Source of the DNA: Phycisphaeraceae bacterium
Lineage (GTDB): Bacteria; Planctomycetota; Phycisphaerae; Phycisphaerales; SM1A02
Assembly: GCA_004213555.1 (NCBI GenBank)
Contig: SHAP01000006.1
Coordinates: forward strand, 62,001 to 126,000
Direction: 5' to 3'
Length of the DNA stretch: 64,000 nt
Made by a program: the position numbers and the translations under genes. The notes beneath the pieces were generated by a model. It saw nothing but the letters and a program-made list of their open reading frames with translations. It searched no databases and was not told the DNA's origin. Below, piece after piece: positions 16,506 to 25,634 of the stretch. How positions within the stretch are numbered: the first letter of the stretch is position 1; each line of letters begins with the position of its first letter.

Positions 16506-17723
16506 TTATCGCCCCCGGCGAAGCACAGACACTGCGGCGGAAGCCCGAACCAGCGGATCAGGGTCTTGCAACATGGCCAAAAGCTTGGCTTCTGCTTCAG
16601 ATCCGACGGTGAGACCAAGAATCGCCGCTGCTTGTTGGCGGATCAGCGGTTGTTCGTGAGAGCCCGACTCAACAATCCACGCAAGTGGTGCCATTTCGGG
16701 ACGCAATTGAGCAACCGCCCCGGCCGCGGCCAAGCCGATCTCCAGAGGGATTTCACCCGAGGCGGCCCGAAATGCCCTCTCTTCGAGAACGCCGGCATAT
16801 GTTTGGTCCCCGAGTCGCCCCAAGGCTTCACAAGCCAACAAGGCCAGTTCCCCCTGCTCCTCAGGCGCGAAGACCCCCGCTCGAACCGACTCAAGCGCAT
16901 CTGGGTCTCCCAGTTCGGCTGCGGCAACGGCAAAACCGAATTCCACTATTCGACGCTGGGCTTCTGGAGTGCCTGGTGCAAATGGGCTCGAAGATGCTTC
17001 TCGCAAGAGACGCACGTCTTCTTGCGTTCCGAACGCTCCGATCAGCATGGAAGCATTGGCTCGGTGCTCTGGGGTTTTTGAAAATGCCGCCTCTGCCAAG
17101 GGGGTTCGGTCAACTTTTCGATTGAGATGGGCCAATGCTGCGGCAGCGGCGGCACGGACCGACAGGGCCGGATCGACTCGCAGTCGCTCCAGCACGGGCA
17201 AATACGACTCATCACCTCGATGCGCTACCACAACAACGGCAATGAAACGCACCCCACGATTGGCATCTCGAAGAGCAATGGGAAGCACGCGGTTGGCCAG
17301 CGTCGAATCAAATTCCGCGGCCTCAACGGCATGAGCTCGCAAGGCTGGAGCGGCATCACGTGCGGCTTCCAGCAGGATGGTTCTGGCTTGCGCCAACGCT
17401 CCTTCGGCTTGGATGGGGTTCGGTTTGCTGGGTGTATTCGAAGTCGCGAGCGGCCCAGTCTGATTGGTCTCGGAAAGAGAGGGTTCAGCGTCCATGAAAA
17501 CTGCAGATTCTTCAATGGACGGTACGGACGCTGGAGGTGTCGTTCTGGTTTCTGGTGCCGCTTGGGGAACCAATGAACGCATCGCCCCACCGGGCATTCT
17601 GGAGTCTGCAGCCGGACTGGCCCCCGCCGTGCGCCAGGACTGACTGGCCTGAGGATCATCCGAGAGGGTGACGCAACCGCTGAGAAGTCCCATCAGCATC
17701 CACATGAAAGGGGCTTTCTTCAC
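16506..17723 (-). CDS. HEAT-repeat lipoprotein
   Basis: A 405-aa predicted lipoprotein. The start is GTG 17723, which overlaps the lnt stop as GTGA and gives V-K-K-A-P-F-M-W followed by a hydrophobic core and lipobox L-S-G-C. Longer upstream readings would lie in the lnt coding region. After a Ser/Pro/Ala-rich linker (about 20-130), helical repeats of about 30 residues with A-x-x-A-L and D-P-x-x-x-V-R-A-A-A patterns fill the remainder, the pattern of HEAT/PBS-lyase repeats. It probably serves as a protein-binding scaffold. Overlap with the lipoprotein N-acyltransferase gene is apt, since its product would need that modification. Confidence 0.75.
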   Translation of the reverse strand: MKKAPFMWMLMGLLSGCVTLSDDPQASQSWRTAGASPAADSRMPGGAMRSLVPQAAPETRTTPPASVPSIEESAVFMDAEPSLSETNQTGPLATSNTPSKPNPIQAEGALAQARTILLEAARDAAPALRAHAVEAAEFDSTLANRVLPIALRDANRGVRFIAVVVVAHRGDESYLPVLERLRVDPALSVRAAAAAALAHLNRKVDRTPLAEAAFSKTPEHRANASMLIGAFGTQEDVRLLREASSSPFAPGTPEAQRRIVEFGFAVAAAELGDPDALESVRAGVFAPEEQGELALLACEALGRLGDQTYAGVLEERAFRAASGEIPLEIGLAAAGAVAQLRPEMAPLAWIVESGSHEQPLIRQQAAAILGLTVGSEAEAKLLAMLQDPDPLVRASAAVSVLRRGR

Positions 17724-19300
17724 GAGCGAAGCATATCCCACCCAACACCACGCCGGCGTTGCCACGAACTCCACATCCCGACACCGACCCCGGCAAAAAA
17801 CAAACCCCAGTCCCAGAGCCATGCCGCACGGACAGCCAACGGCGTTCCCTCGCCGACCAACGCCTGCACTGTGATGTGCCCGGATTCTCGAACGGGCAGA
17901 CCTGTGTGCATGCGCCCGGAGGCATCAATCAATCCCGTCCAGCCCGTATTTGCCACGCGAACCACCGGTGTTCGGTTTTCGATGGCACGCATCCGGCACA
18001 TGTCTCGGAATCGAGCCCGAGCGGTATCGACTTCTCCAAACCAACCGTCGTTGCTGGAAACAATGAAGACTTCGGCCGCCCGATCGCCATCTTCGAAGGC
18101 GAAAGATCGCATCAAGGCCGGCAGGGTGCTCTCGTAGCAAATGGGCGTGGCCAGACGAATCGAATCCAACCCAAAGCGACCAGGAGCATGTCCTTGGGCC
18201 AGGCCAGCTCCAATCGGACTGCCTTCGGGGACAAACTTCAGCAGGAACTGACGCAGCTCTGGCACCGTACTCACGAAAGGAATGAACTCGCCAAAGGGGG
18301 TCAAACCAATCTTTTCAGCCCGTTCCTGGGTTCCATCGGGGCGGACAAGAACTGAAGCATTGACTTGCCGATCCCAATTCAATCCACTCTCGTCAAAAGC
18401 CAAACCGTCCCGAATGTTTGTCCCCACAAGGAGAGGCATGTCAAATTCTTTGGCCCAATTCTGCACCATGCGCGATGGCTCCGCCCAAGGCGAACGCAAC
18501 TGATCCACGACATCGTTCTCGAGTTCAAATCCGAAGCCCGGCAACATGGTCTCTGGCCAAATGATCAAGTCCACCGGCGGGCCAGAAGCACTGAGAGACA
18601 GGAACTCTTTGACGTCAGGAATCCAGCGCTCCGTCGGCCAGCCGATCCGGAGATCTTGGGAGAGGTTCGTCTGCACAAGGCGGAATTCCAAACCACTTTC
18701 CACCGGCGTCGGACGCAGCATGCTTCCAACCATCATGCACGACACAACGCCACCCAACGACCATCGCCAAGGCAAAACAAAGAATCCAAGAACCAAAGCT
18801 GAGCTTACCCACGGGCCAAAGATCGACAACCACTGGGCCAACCCGTCATGGGCCAACAACAGCCGAGACCAAGGATCAAAGCCGTATCCACCAAAAACCC
18901 AAGTGCCTCGCACCGCGTCCAAAGCCGCTCCGAAGATGACAAATCTCCAGAGCGCGCCCGGACGTCGACCAGTCAGCAAAACCAACAGCGTCGGCCAAAA
19001 TGCGGTGTACACCCCCAAGCCAACTTGCGCGAGTGTGGAATACGCCCCAAGCCAACGTTCCGCAAAAGTCCACCCCACACTCAAAGCAACGAACATGCCA
19101 AGGTCGTGCTGGCAGGTTCGAAGAGGATGCAAGGCCAGTCGAAGACCGGCCGCCAGTCCCAGACCTGCTGGAATCCATCCCCAATTGAAGCCGTACCCAA
19201 GAACCGTGCCCACCGCATACGCCACGACCAAGATCCACGGTGGGAGACCTCGATCAGCCAGTCTCGAAGAGGGCACTGACACGTTGAAATTGGCCGCCAA
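17720..19300 (-). CDS. lnt: Apolipoprotein N-acyltransferase
   Basis: About 526 aa. The enzyme adds the third acyl chain to the N-terminal cysteine of lipoproteins in the inner membrane. The N-terminal half has six to eight hydrophobic helices, and the C-terminal half is a nitrilase-like domain. The E-K-C catalytic triad is visible: E250 in W-P-E-T-M-L-P, K330 in E-K-I-G-L-T-P-F-G-E, and C388 in I-C-Y-E-S. The start is uncertain. TTG 19300, with AAGGGA upstream, best fits the 10-bp gap after accD; in-frame GTG codons occur at 19282 and 19276. The gene overlaps the downstream lipoprotein gene by GTGA. Presence of lnt implies a Gram-negative type of lipoprotein processing. Confidence 0.9.
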   Translation of the reverse strand: MAANFNVSVPSSRLADRGLPPWILVVAYAVGTVLGYGFNWGWIPAGLGLAAGLRLALHPLRTCQHDLGMFVALSVGWTFAERWLGAYSTLAQVGLGVYTAFWPTLLVLLTGRRPGALWRFVIFGAALDAVRGTWVFGGYGFDPWSRLLLAHDGLAQWLSIFGPWVSSALVLGFFVLPWRWSLGGVVSCMMVGSMLRPTPVESGLEFRLVQTNLSQDLRIGWPTERWIPDVKEFLSLSASGPPVDLIIWPETMLPGFGFELENDVVDQLRSPWAEPSRMVQNWAKEFDMPLLVGTNIRDGLAFDESGLNWDRQVNASVLVRPDGTQERAEKIGLTPFGEFIPFVSTVPELRQFLLKFVPEGSPIGAGLAQGHAPGRFGLDSIRLATPICYESTLPALMRSFAFEDGDRAAEVFIVSSNDGWFGEVDTARARFRDMCRMRAIENRTPVVRVANTGWTGLIDASGRMHTGLPVRESGHITVQALVGEGTPLAVRAAWLWDWGLFFAGVGVGMWSSWQRRRGVGWDMLRS

Positions 19301-19310
19301 GACTGGTCCC

Positions 19311-20153
19311 TTACTTGCCGGTGTAATCGATGATGGCGCTGATCTCGGCTCGAAGATCGCCACGGGCCACCACTCGATCGACAAACCCACAATCCTGAAG
19401 GAATTCTGCACGTTGGAAGCCTTCGGGCAACTTTTGACGAATGGTTTGCTCGATGACTCGGGGGCCAGCGAAGCCGATCAAGGCTCCGGGCTCCGCCAGA
19501 ATGACATCGCCCAACATGGCAAACGAAGCTGTCACCCCTCCCGTTGTGGGATCGGCGAGCAAGGAGATGTACAACCCGCCCATTTCGTGGAAGCGTGACA
19601 ACACCGCCGAAGTCTTGGCCATCTGCATCAAACTGAAGCCAGATTCCATCATGCGGGCGCCGCCGGAAGCGCTCACGATGATGAAGGGAAGATCACCAGC
19701 TTCCGCTGCTTCACATGCTCGCGCGATCTTTTCACCGACCACCGAGCCCATAGAACCACCAAGAAACGAAAAATCCATGGCCGCCAGAACCACACGGCGC
19801 CCGTGGATGTAGGCATGACCGGTTCGAACCGCATCCCGTTGCCCAGTCTTGGCCCGCGCTTGTTTGATTCGATCGGGATACGCCTTCAGATCAACGAAGG
19901 AAAGGGGATCAACCGCCTGCAGGTCTTCGTCCATGGGTTCAAAGGAATCGGGATCGACCAAGGTCTCAATTCGTCGAACCGCATCCAAACGAAAGTGGTG
20001 GCCGCACTCTGGGCACACCCAGAGGTTTGCTTCCAATGCCCGGTGAAACAAACTGGCGTTGCACGCGGGGCAGTGGATCCACGTGCCATCGGGGACCGCT
20101 CGTTTGGCGGCTTCGGAGATTTCGGCCCAAGTTTGGGGAGGCTTGGTGCTCAT
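19311..20153 (-). CDS. accD: Acetyl-CoA carboxylase carboxyltransferase subunit beta
   Basis: A 280-aa subunit of acetyl-CoA carboxylase, which makes malonyl-CoA for fatty acid synthesis. An N-terminal zinc ribbon has C28-P-A-C31 and C47-P-E-C50. The crotonase-fold carboxyltransferase core shows F-L-G-G-S-M-G-S-V-V-G, S-A-S-G-G-A-R-M, and T-T-G-G-V-T-A-S-F-A, all standard for AccD. Length is normal. The start overlaps the rpe stop by four bases (ATGA). Neighbouring lnt and pgk suggest a mixed metabolic operon. Confidence 0.97.
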   Translation of the reverse strand: MSTKPPQTWAEISEAAKRAVPDGTWIHCPACNASLFHRALEANLWVCPECGHHFRLDAVRRIETLVDPDSFEPMDEDLQAVDPLSFVDLKAYPDRIKQARAKTGQRDAVRTGHAYIHGRRVVLAAMDFSFLGGSMGSVVGEKIARACEAAEAGDLPFIIVSASGGARMMESGFSLMQMAKTSAVLSRFHEMGGLYISLLADPTTGGVTASFAMLGDVILAEPGALIGFAGPRVIEQTIRQKLPEGFQRAEFLQDCGFVDRVVARGDLRAEISAIIDYTGK

Positions 20154-20872
20154 GGGTCCGCCTTACTGACTGGGCCGCGAATGGCTTCAACGGCGGATCG
20201 TCGATCCTCAGCCTTGAAGATGGCGCTGGCGGCCACCAAAACGTCGCAGCCCGCCTCGCGGCAAGCTTCAGCATTTGCCGGAGCAACGCCCCCATCCATT
20301 TGGACGCGAACATTCGAAGGCGCTGCCGCGGAAAGCGCTTCTGTCTTGGCCAGCACTTCGGAGCGAAACGATTGCCCGGCAAATCCTGGCTGCACGCTCA
20401 TCACCAACAGGAGCTCAAAGTCAGCGACGTAGGGCAAGATCTTTTCAACACCTGTGCCGGGGTTGATCGCCAACCCAGCGGTCGCGCCAGCTTTTCGAAT
20501 CAACTCGGCGGTGGCTCGAGGATCGGCTTGGGGATGCTCAGCTTCGACGTGAATCGTCAGGTGATCAGCACCAGCCTTCACGAAAGGCTCGACGAAAGCC
20601 TCCGGATGCTGAACCATGAGATGGGCATCCAAACACACCTCGGGACAGGTACGGCGCAACCCCGCCACGAGATCAGGCCCCATGGTCAAGTTGGGGACAA
20701 AGTGACCATCCATGACATCCAAGTGCAGCAGATCACACCCGGCTTGCATCACGTCAAGCGCCTCGGCACCGAGCTGAGAAAAATCAGCACCAAGCATGGA
20801 CGCGGCCACCAATGGCGTTGGCGGTGCGTCGGTCAGGGCACGAAAAAGATGCTGCTCTGAAGCCACTGGCAC
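20150..20872 (-). CDS. rpe: Ribulose-phosphate 3-epimerase
   Basis: A 240-aa TIM-barrel enzyme interconverting ribulose 5-phosphate and xylulose 5-phosphate in the pentose phosphate pathway. Motifs are A-A-S-M-L near the N-terminus, L-H-L-D-V-M-D-G-H-F-V-P-N with metal-binding His and Asp, D-A-H-L-M-V, M-S-V-Q-P-G-F-A-G-Q and Q-M-D-G-G-V. The family's S-Q-D at the start is read here as A-S-M. It starts 6 bp after the thioredoxin-like gene and overlaps accD by four bases. Confidence 0.95.
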   Translation of the reverse strand: MPVASEQHLFRALTDAPPTPLVAASMLGADFSQLGAEALDVMQAGCDLLHLDVMDGHFVPNLTMGPDLVAGLRRTCPEVCLDAHLMVQHPEAFVEPFVKAGADHLTIHVEAEHPQADPRATAELIRKAGATAGLAINPGTGVEKILPYVADFELLLVMSVQPGFAGQSFRSEVLAKTEALSAAAPSNVRVQMDGGVAPANAEACREAGCDVLVAASAIFKAEDRRSAVEAIRGPVSKADP

Positions 20873-20878
20873 AATCGC

Positions 20879-21928
20879 TCACTTGTCCTTGAGTTGGCTC
20901 AAGTACCGTTCGAGATCCAAGCGGTACTTTTGCTTCAGGACGGGAGGTGCGACTCGAACGGCACGCCGTTGCAAGTTGACGGCATCGCGGACTTGTCCCC
21001 CCGCGAAAGCAATGGCGGCTTCCAAAGCAGGACGCTCCGGATCAGAATCAGAAAGTTCTTGGCTGGCCATTTTGGTCAAACGCTCAGCGACGTCCAACCG
21101 GCGAGCGCTCTCGGGCAAGTCCCGGCCGGCGGCGATTTCTCGGGCCAGATCTGCCATCAACCAATAATCGTCGCCATACTCGGAAATCACTTCTTCGATC
21201 CAGCCGTACGCACGGTCGACTTCTCCTCGGTCGACGGCGTACAGACGGAAGATCTCCACCGCGGCTTGGTTGAGGACACCCTCACCATCGCGAAGCATCT
21301 GCATGTAATACGACTCGGCATCTTGCCAGTCGTTGTATTTGCGGGCTTCTTTGGCGGACTTCTTGAGTTTCTCGCCATAAGGGGTCAGTTCGTGGTGGTA
21401 TCGACCTTTGACGAAGTCTTCAAGAAGGCCGTCCAATTCTTCGCCCGGAGCGCCAATCCACTGGATAACGCCTTTGGCATCCACCAAGAAAACGGTGGGC
21501 AAGCGATCTTTCCGCGGAGAGTTGTCGAGCCAATTGCGGAAGGTGTTCTCACCCGAATCGGAGGCCACAGGGAAGGTGGTGATCCCGGCATATTCTCCGA
21601 GGAACCGTTCCAAATCGGCCGTGCCTTCTTTGGAGATCCCCACCACTTGCAATCCACGGCTGGACCAGATGTCATGGATGCGGCTGATTTCTTGCAGCCA
21701 CAGCCCGCATGATGAGCAAGAGTCAGGCTTCACTCCAAAGAAATACACCAAGAGTGGTTTCTCGGCTTCGATCCGAAACGTGTCGTCGTCTCGCTCTTCG
21801 CCTTGGATGGCCGGACGAAGCCATGCCGAGGTTTGCATCTGAGGCTGGGCCGTGCCTGGCTTCACTTCGTTGGATTGGGCGAGAACGGGGCTGGTCAACA
21901 GCAAGAATGCGAGCATGAAGCGGGTCAT
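20879..21928 (-). CDS. Exported thioredoxin-fold protein with C-terminal helical repeats
   Basis: A 349-aa protein starting at ATG 21928, with GGAGG about 9 nt upstream, and a clear signal peptide (M-T-R-F-M-L-A-F-L-L-L with the V-L-A-Q cut region). The thioredoxin-like domain (about 45-185) contains S-C-S-S-C-G, a C-x-x-C redox motif, then the family cis-Pro region L-P-T-V-F-L-V-D. This looks like a periplasmic AhpC/TSA or TlpA-type redoxin. Residues from about 190 onward are helical and TPR-like. It lies between pgk and rpe with gaps of 46 and 6 bp. Confidence 0.8.
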   Translation of the reverse strand: MTRFMLAFLLLTSPVLAQSNEVKPGTAQPQMQTSAWLRPAIQGEERDDDTFRIEAEKPLLVYFFGVKPDSCSSCGLWLQEISRIHDIWSSRGLQVVGISKEGTADLERFLGEYAGITTFPVASDSGENTFRNWLDNSPRKDRLPTVFLVDAKGVIQWIGAPGEELDGLLEDFVKGRYHHELTPYGEKLKKSAKEARKYNDWQDAESYYMQMLRDGEGVLNQAAVEIFRLYAVDRGEVDRAYGWIEEVISEYGDDYWLMADLAREIAAGRDLPESARRLDVAERLTKMASQELSDSDPERPALEAAIAFAGGQVRDAVNLQRRAVRVAPPVLKQKYRLDLERYLSQLKDK

Positions 21929-21974
21929 GATGAGAGGCCTCCAAGAGAAGACGAATGATAAACCATTCTTGGGG

Positions 21975-23189
21975 TTATTTTTCCGCAACTGCGGCAAGTC
22001 CGGGCATTGGAGATCCTTCCAACATGGCCAAACTGGCCCCGCCACCGGTGGAAACGTGGCTCACCCGTTCGGCAACCCCCAGCAACTCAGCTGCTGCCGC
22101 GGTGTCTCCCCCACCCACGATGCCAACCGCGGCCCCTTCCGAAGCACGGGCCACAGCTTCGCCCACCGCCGCGGTCCCGGTACGAAATGCCTCCCACTCA
22201 AAGACCCCCATGGGGCCATTCCACACGATGGTCTTGGCTGCGGCCAGCACCTCAGCAAAAGCCTCACACGTCTCGGGACCAATGTCGAGGCCCATCAGGC
22301 CGTCAGGAATATCTCCAGCCACAATCGACGCTTGGGCGTCCTTGCGGAATTCAGCAGCGACCACATGGTCGGTGGGCAAGAGCACGTTTGTACCTGCCGA
22401 CTCGGCTTCAGCCAACATATCGCGGCACGCCTCCAAAATGTCTTCTTCGCATCGGCTTGCACCGATCTTGCCCCCGCGCGCGGCGAGCAAGGTGTACGCC
22501 ATCGCGCCGCCAACCAGCATGGTGTCGACTTTGCCGGCCAAATTTCGAATCGCGGGGATCTTGTCGGAGACTTTTGCCCCTCCCAAGATGGCCACGAATC
22601 CACCAGTTTCCTTGGCATCAGCGAGTCGGAGCCCGAGGTATTCCACTTCTTTGGCCATCAAGCACCCCAAGAGTTTGGGACGCGAGCCCATGGCCTCGGG
22701 AACCGCAACCATGGACGCGTCAGCTCGGTGCGCGGTGCCAAATGCATCGGTGCAATACGCATCGGCCATCTCAGCCAAGATGCGAGCGAACTCAGGATCG
22801 CCCTTTTTTTCTCCGTTTTGAAAGCGGAGATTTTCAAGCAACAAGACGTCTCCAGCCTTCATTTCTTTGGCGGCGGCAACTGCTTCGGCTGATGTGGGCA
22901 AAGGTCCTGGAATCACAACGGTTCGACCCAACAATTCCGACAGTCGAGTCGCCACCGGCCCCATGCTGAGGGCAGGTTCATGGCCCTCCCCCTTTGGGCG
23001 TCCAAGATGACTCATAAGAATGACACTGCCTCCACCCTCGAGAATGGCGTGAATTGTCTGCAGTGCGCCTCGAATACGACGGTCGTCCGCCACTTGACCG
23101 TTTTCATCGAGTGGGACGTTGAAGTCGACCCGAACCAAAACACGGGAACCAGAAGGGTCAAACTCTCGAATAGAACGGTATTCCGACAC
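21975..23189 (-). CDS. pgk: Phosphoglycerate kinase
   Basis: A 404-aa glycolytic enzyme producing ATP from 1,3-bisphosphoglycerate. The start is GTG 23189 with GAGGAGG about 6 nt upstream. Signature motifs are V-L-V-R-V-D-F-N-V-P, the substrate-binding S-H-L-G-R-P-K-G, L-L-L-E-N-L-R-F, G-G-A-K-V-S-D-K, and the nucleotide loop G-G-G-D-T-A-A-A. It is the first gene of an eight-gene minus-strand run ending at 15297. Confidence 0.98.
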   Translation of the reverse strand: MSEYRSIREFDPSGSRVLVRVDFNVPLDENGQVADDRRIRGALQTIHAILEGGGSVILMSHLGRPKGEGHEPALSMGPVATRLSELLGRTVVIPGPLPTSAEAVAAAKEMKAGDVLLLENLRFQNGEKKGDPEFARILAEMADAYCTDAFGTAHRADASMVAVPEAMGSRPKLLGCLMAKEVEYLGLRLADAKETGGFVAILGGAKVSDKIPAIRNLAGKVDTMLVGGAMAYTLLAARGGKIGASRCEEDILEACRDMLAEAESAGTNVLLPTDHVVAAEFRKDAQASIVAGDIPDGLMGLDIGPETCEAFAEVLAAAKTIVWNGPMGVFEWEAFRTGTAAVGEAVARASEGAAVGIVGGGDTAAAAELLGVAERVSHVSTGGGASLAMLEGSPMPGLAAVAEK

Positions 23190-23354
23190 GGTGGGCCTCC
23201 TCGCGGGTCAATCGCTCAGGATATCCGGACTTGCCGATTGAGATTGACCGTTTCTGCGTGGCGGACACCCAGTCTGGTCCTAGTCTGGTACATCTAGGAG
23301 TCTCGAGGAATCTTGCATTCTGAGAGAGTTGCATTCTTCTTGAGGAGGAAGTTC

Positions 23355-25634
23355 GTGAACAGTCGTGTTGTTGCCAGTTTCGTTGCGTGTTCTGCTGCTC
23401 TTGCTTCAGCAGGATGGTTTGCTGATTTCACTTCATCTCCCAACTCAGATGATGGTTTGTCCCAAGATCCCATTGCATACTCGCAAGGAGGCAACCCCGA
23501 TGTGGTCGTTTGGGACCTGCAGTCTTTTGCGAACTATTCGCCCCAAGGTGGCTACCACGCCTACGCCCTGGGCACCACCTCTTGCAACCAAGGCGATGTG
23601 CCTCTGCTCTGGGAGTCCAACACCAATCTTCACCCGGTCATCGGTCAAAACATGTACCGCTGGAAAGACGGACGTTTCGAGCAGTTGGGCATGGGCTGGC
23701 TCAAGCACGGCTTCTACGCCCTGTCGCTCTCCGATTGCGGACCATGTCAAGGCACCGACGGGACAACCTTGGGCATCGATTGCTCAGACCCCTACACCGC
23801 CAGCCGCAATGGTTCTCAAGGCGGCTTGGGCCCCAAATATCAAGTGAATGCCACCACTGGGTACTTCCCCTATCCCCCGGCCAATCCGTCTTTTTCGGGA
23901 TCGACGGCCCGACGCTGCCGAGTCCCATCATCTGATGTGATTCCTTCGCAAAATCCCGGCGCGGTGTACTTCATGGAAGGCCAATACATCTGCCCAGACG
24001 ACTCGCCCGACGACACTGGTGATGCATCCAACAACTCGTCCCATCGTGAGTTGAACATGGACTCTTCTGGCGCAATTTCAAGCTTTGCCGGCCCGACCAT
24101 TCAAGAACTTCCTGCCATTGCGTCTTGGGATGACTTGGACCCAGAAGTCGACCTCCACGAGATCGAGATCCCTGGCGAAGGCACCATCTGGTTTGGCTCC
24201 CGGGTCTTTGACGAAGGCAATGGCACCTATCGGTACGAGTACGCCATTTTCAACCTCAATGTTGACCGTTCGATTGGGGCCATGCGTCTTCCATGGAGTG
24301 ATGGAAACCCACTCAACTCGAGCACCCACAAAGCCCCCGAGTGGCATTCCGGCGAGCAGTTCTCCAACACAGGCTGGACCATGTCCACCGGCGGTGGCGA
24401 AATGGTTTGGAGTTCTGAACCCTTCGCATCCAACGAAATGGCCAACGCCATCCGTTGGGGCAATTTGCAAAACATCACCATTGTGACCACCGCTCAACCC
24501 GAGACGGGAACGGTCACCTTGGACATGTTCAAACCTGGCGATTTTTCCTCGCTGTTCGTGGACACCCAAGTTCCCGGCAATTCGACGGTGGCCATCAATT
24601 TCCCATCAGGCACACCCGACGCCCTTTCTCCAACCGTTGGTACTGAACTTGTCATGGAAGTTACTCCTCTCGAAGTGACCCCAGCACCCAACAGCGGCAA
24701 ATTGCACGTCACACGTTCGGACAACACCGTAGAGGTGTTTGACATGGTGGAATCACCCGCCAACCAACACAGCATTCTATTCTCCGACATTGAGTGCTTT
24801 GAGGAAGTGGATTACTTCTTCTCGGTCGACACCACCAATGGTGATCGCATTTACTGGCCTGGTGGCGGAGACACTCCTCCCGAAATGGACTACCGGTATG
24901 CCGCGAAGGGACTGACAGAAGTCCAAATTCCATTCAACGACGACTTTGAATCCGACGAAGGGTGGACCGTTACTGGAGACGCTTCCGCTGGCGAGTGGCT
25001 TCGAAGCAGTACGGTGAGTGGCTGCACGTACGGCAGCCCCAGCGGAACTGCAAACGGTTCACAAACTGCATTCTTGACCGACGATTCATCGTGCAATATC
25101 GACGTGGACGGTGGGCAAACCGTCTTGACCTCTCCCCCAATGGATGCGAGTTCACCCGAGTCACGTTTGCACTACACCCGTTGGTACGACTGTATTTTTG
25201 GACCAGTGGTTGGTGACGACACTTTCGTGGTTGAACTTTCTTCTGATGACGGCGCCAATTGGGTCGTGGCCGAAGAAATTGACTCCAGCAACCCTGAATC
25301 TGATGGCGGATGGGTCAACAAAGTCCTTCGGGTCGCCGACTATGTCGAGAACACCACGACACTTCGTGTTCGGTTCACCGCCCAAGACTCTGGCAACAGT
25401 TCCATCGTCGAAGCCGGTGTGGACTCCGTCTTCGTCAGAGCGGAACTTTGCGAAGACGCTCCCTCATGCCCGGCGGACTTTGACAATTCCGGCACCGTCG
25501 ACTTCCCTGACTTGCTGTCACTGCTCTCCTCTTGGGGCGACTGCAGCGGCTGCAACACCGACCTCAATGACTCTGGCACCGTGGACTTTGAAGATCTTCT
25601 TTCGGTCCTGTCTGCCTTCGGCACCTGCCCCTGA
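23355..25634 (+). CDS. Secreted modular protein with jelly-roll domain and two dockerin-like motifs (paralog A)
   Basis: A 759-aa exported protein. The start is GTG 23355, set by AGGAGG 6 nt upstream. The signal peptide is V-N-S-R-V-V-A-S-F to about residue 21. Residues 30-400 are a domain of unknown function, rich in aromatic, Cys and Gly residues (G-N-P-D-V-V-V-W-D-L, C-N-Q-G-D-V-P-L-L-W, R-W-K-D-G-R-F-E), and nearly duplicated in the next gene. Residues 526-700 resemble a jelly-roll beta-sandwich (F-E-S-D-E-G-W-T-V, F-L-T-D-D, D-V-D-G-G-Q-T-V-L-T-S-P), also found in the M43-type protease at 45949. Residues 705-758 hold two dockerin-like repeats ending in W-G-D-C and F-G-T-C. No catalytic motif is recognised. 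Confidence 0.78.
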   Translation: MNSRVVASFVACSAALASAGWFADFTSSPNSDDGLSQDPIAYSQGGNPDVVVWDLQSFANYSPQGGYHAYALGTTSCNQGDVPLLWESNTNLHPVIGQNMYRWKDGRFEQLGMGWLKHGFYALSLSDCGPCQGTDGTTLGIDCSDPYTASRNGSQGGLGPKYQVNATTGYFPYPPANPSFSGSTARRCRVPSSDVIPSQNPGAVYFMEGQYICPDDSPDDTGDASNNSSHRELNMDSSGAISSFAGPTIQELPAIASWDDLDPEVDLHEIEIPGEGTIWFGSRVFDEGNGTYRYEYAIFNLNVDRSIGAMRLPWSDGNPLNSSTHKAPEWHSGEQFSNTGWTMSTGGGEMVWSSEPFASNEMANAIRWGNLQNITIVTTAQPETGTVTLDMFKPGDFSSLFVDTQVPGNSTVAINFPSGTPDALSPTVGTELVMEVTPLEVTPAPNSGKLHVTRSDNTVEVFDMVESPANQHSILFSDIECFEEVDYFFSVDTTNGDRIYWPGGGDTPPEMDYRYAAKGLTEVQIPFNDDFESDEGWTVTGDASAGEWLRSSTVSGCTYGSPSGTANGSQTAFLTDDSSCNIDVDGGQTVLTSPPMDASSPESRLHYTRWYDCIFGPVVGDDTFVVELSSDDGANWVVAEEIDSSNPESDGGWVNKVLRVADYVENTTTLRVRFTAQDSGNSSIVEAGVDSVFVRAELCEDAPSCPADFDNSGTVDFPDLLSLLSSWGDCSGCNTDLNDSGTVDFEDLLSVLSAFGTCP

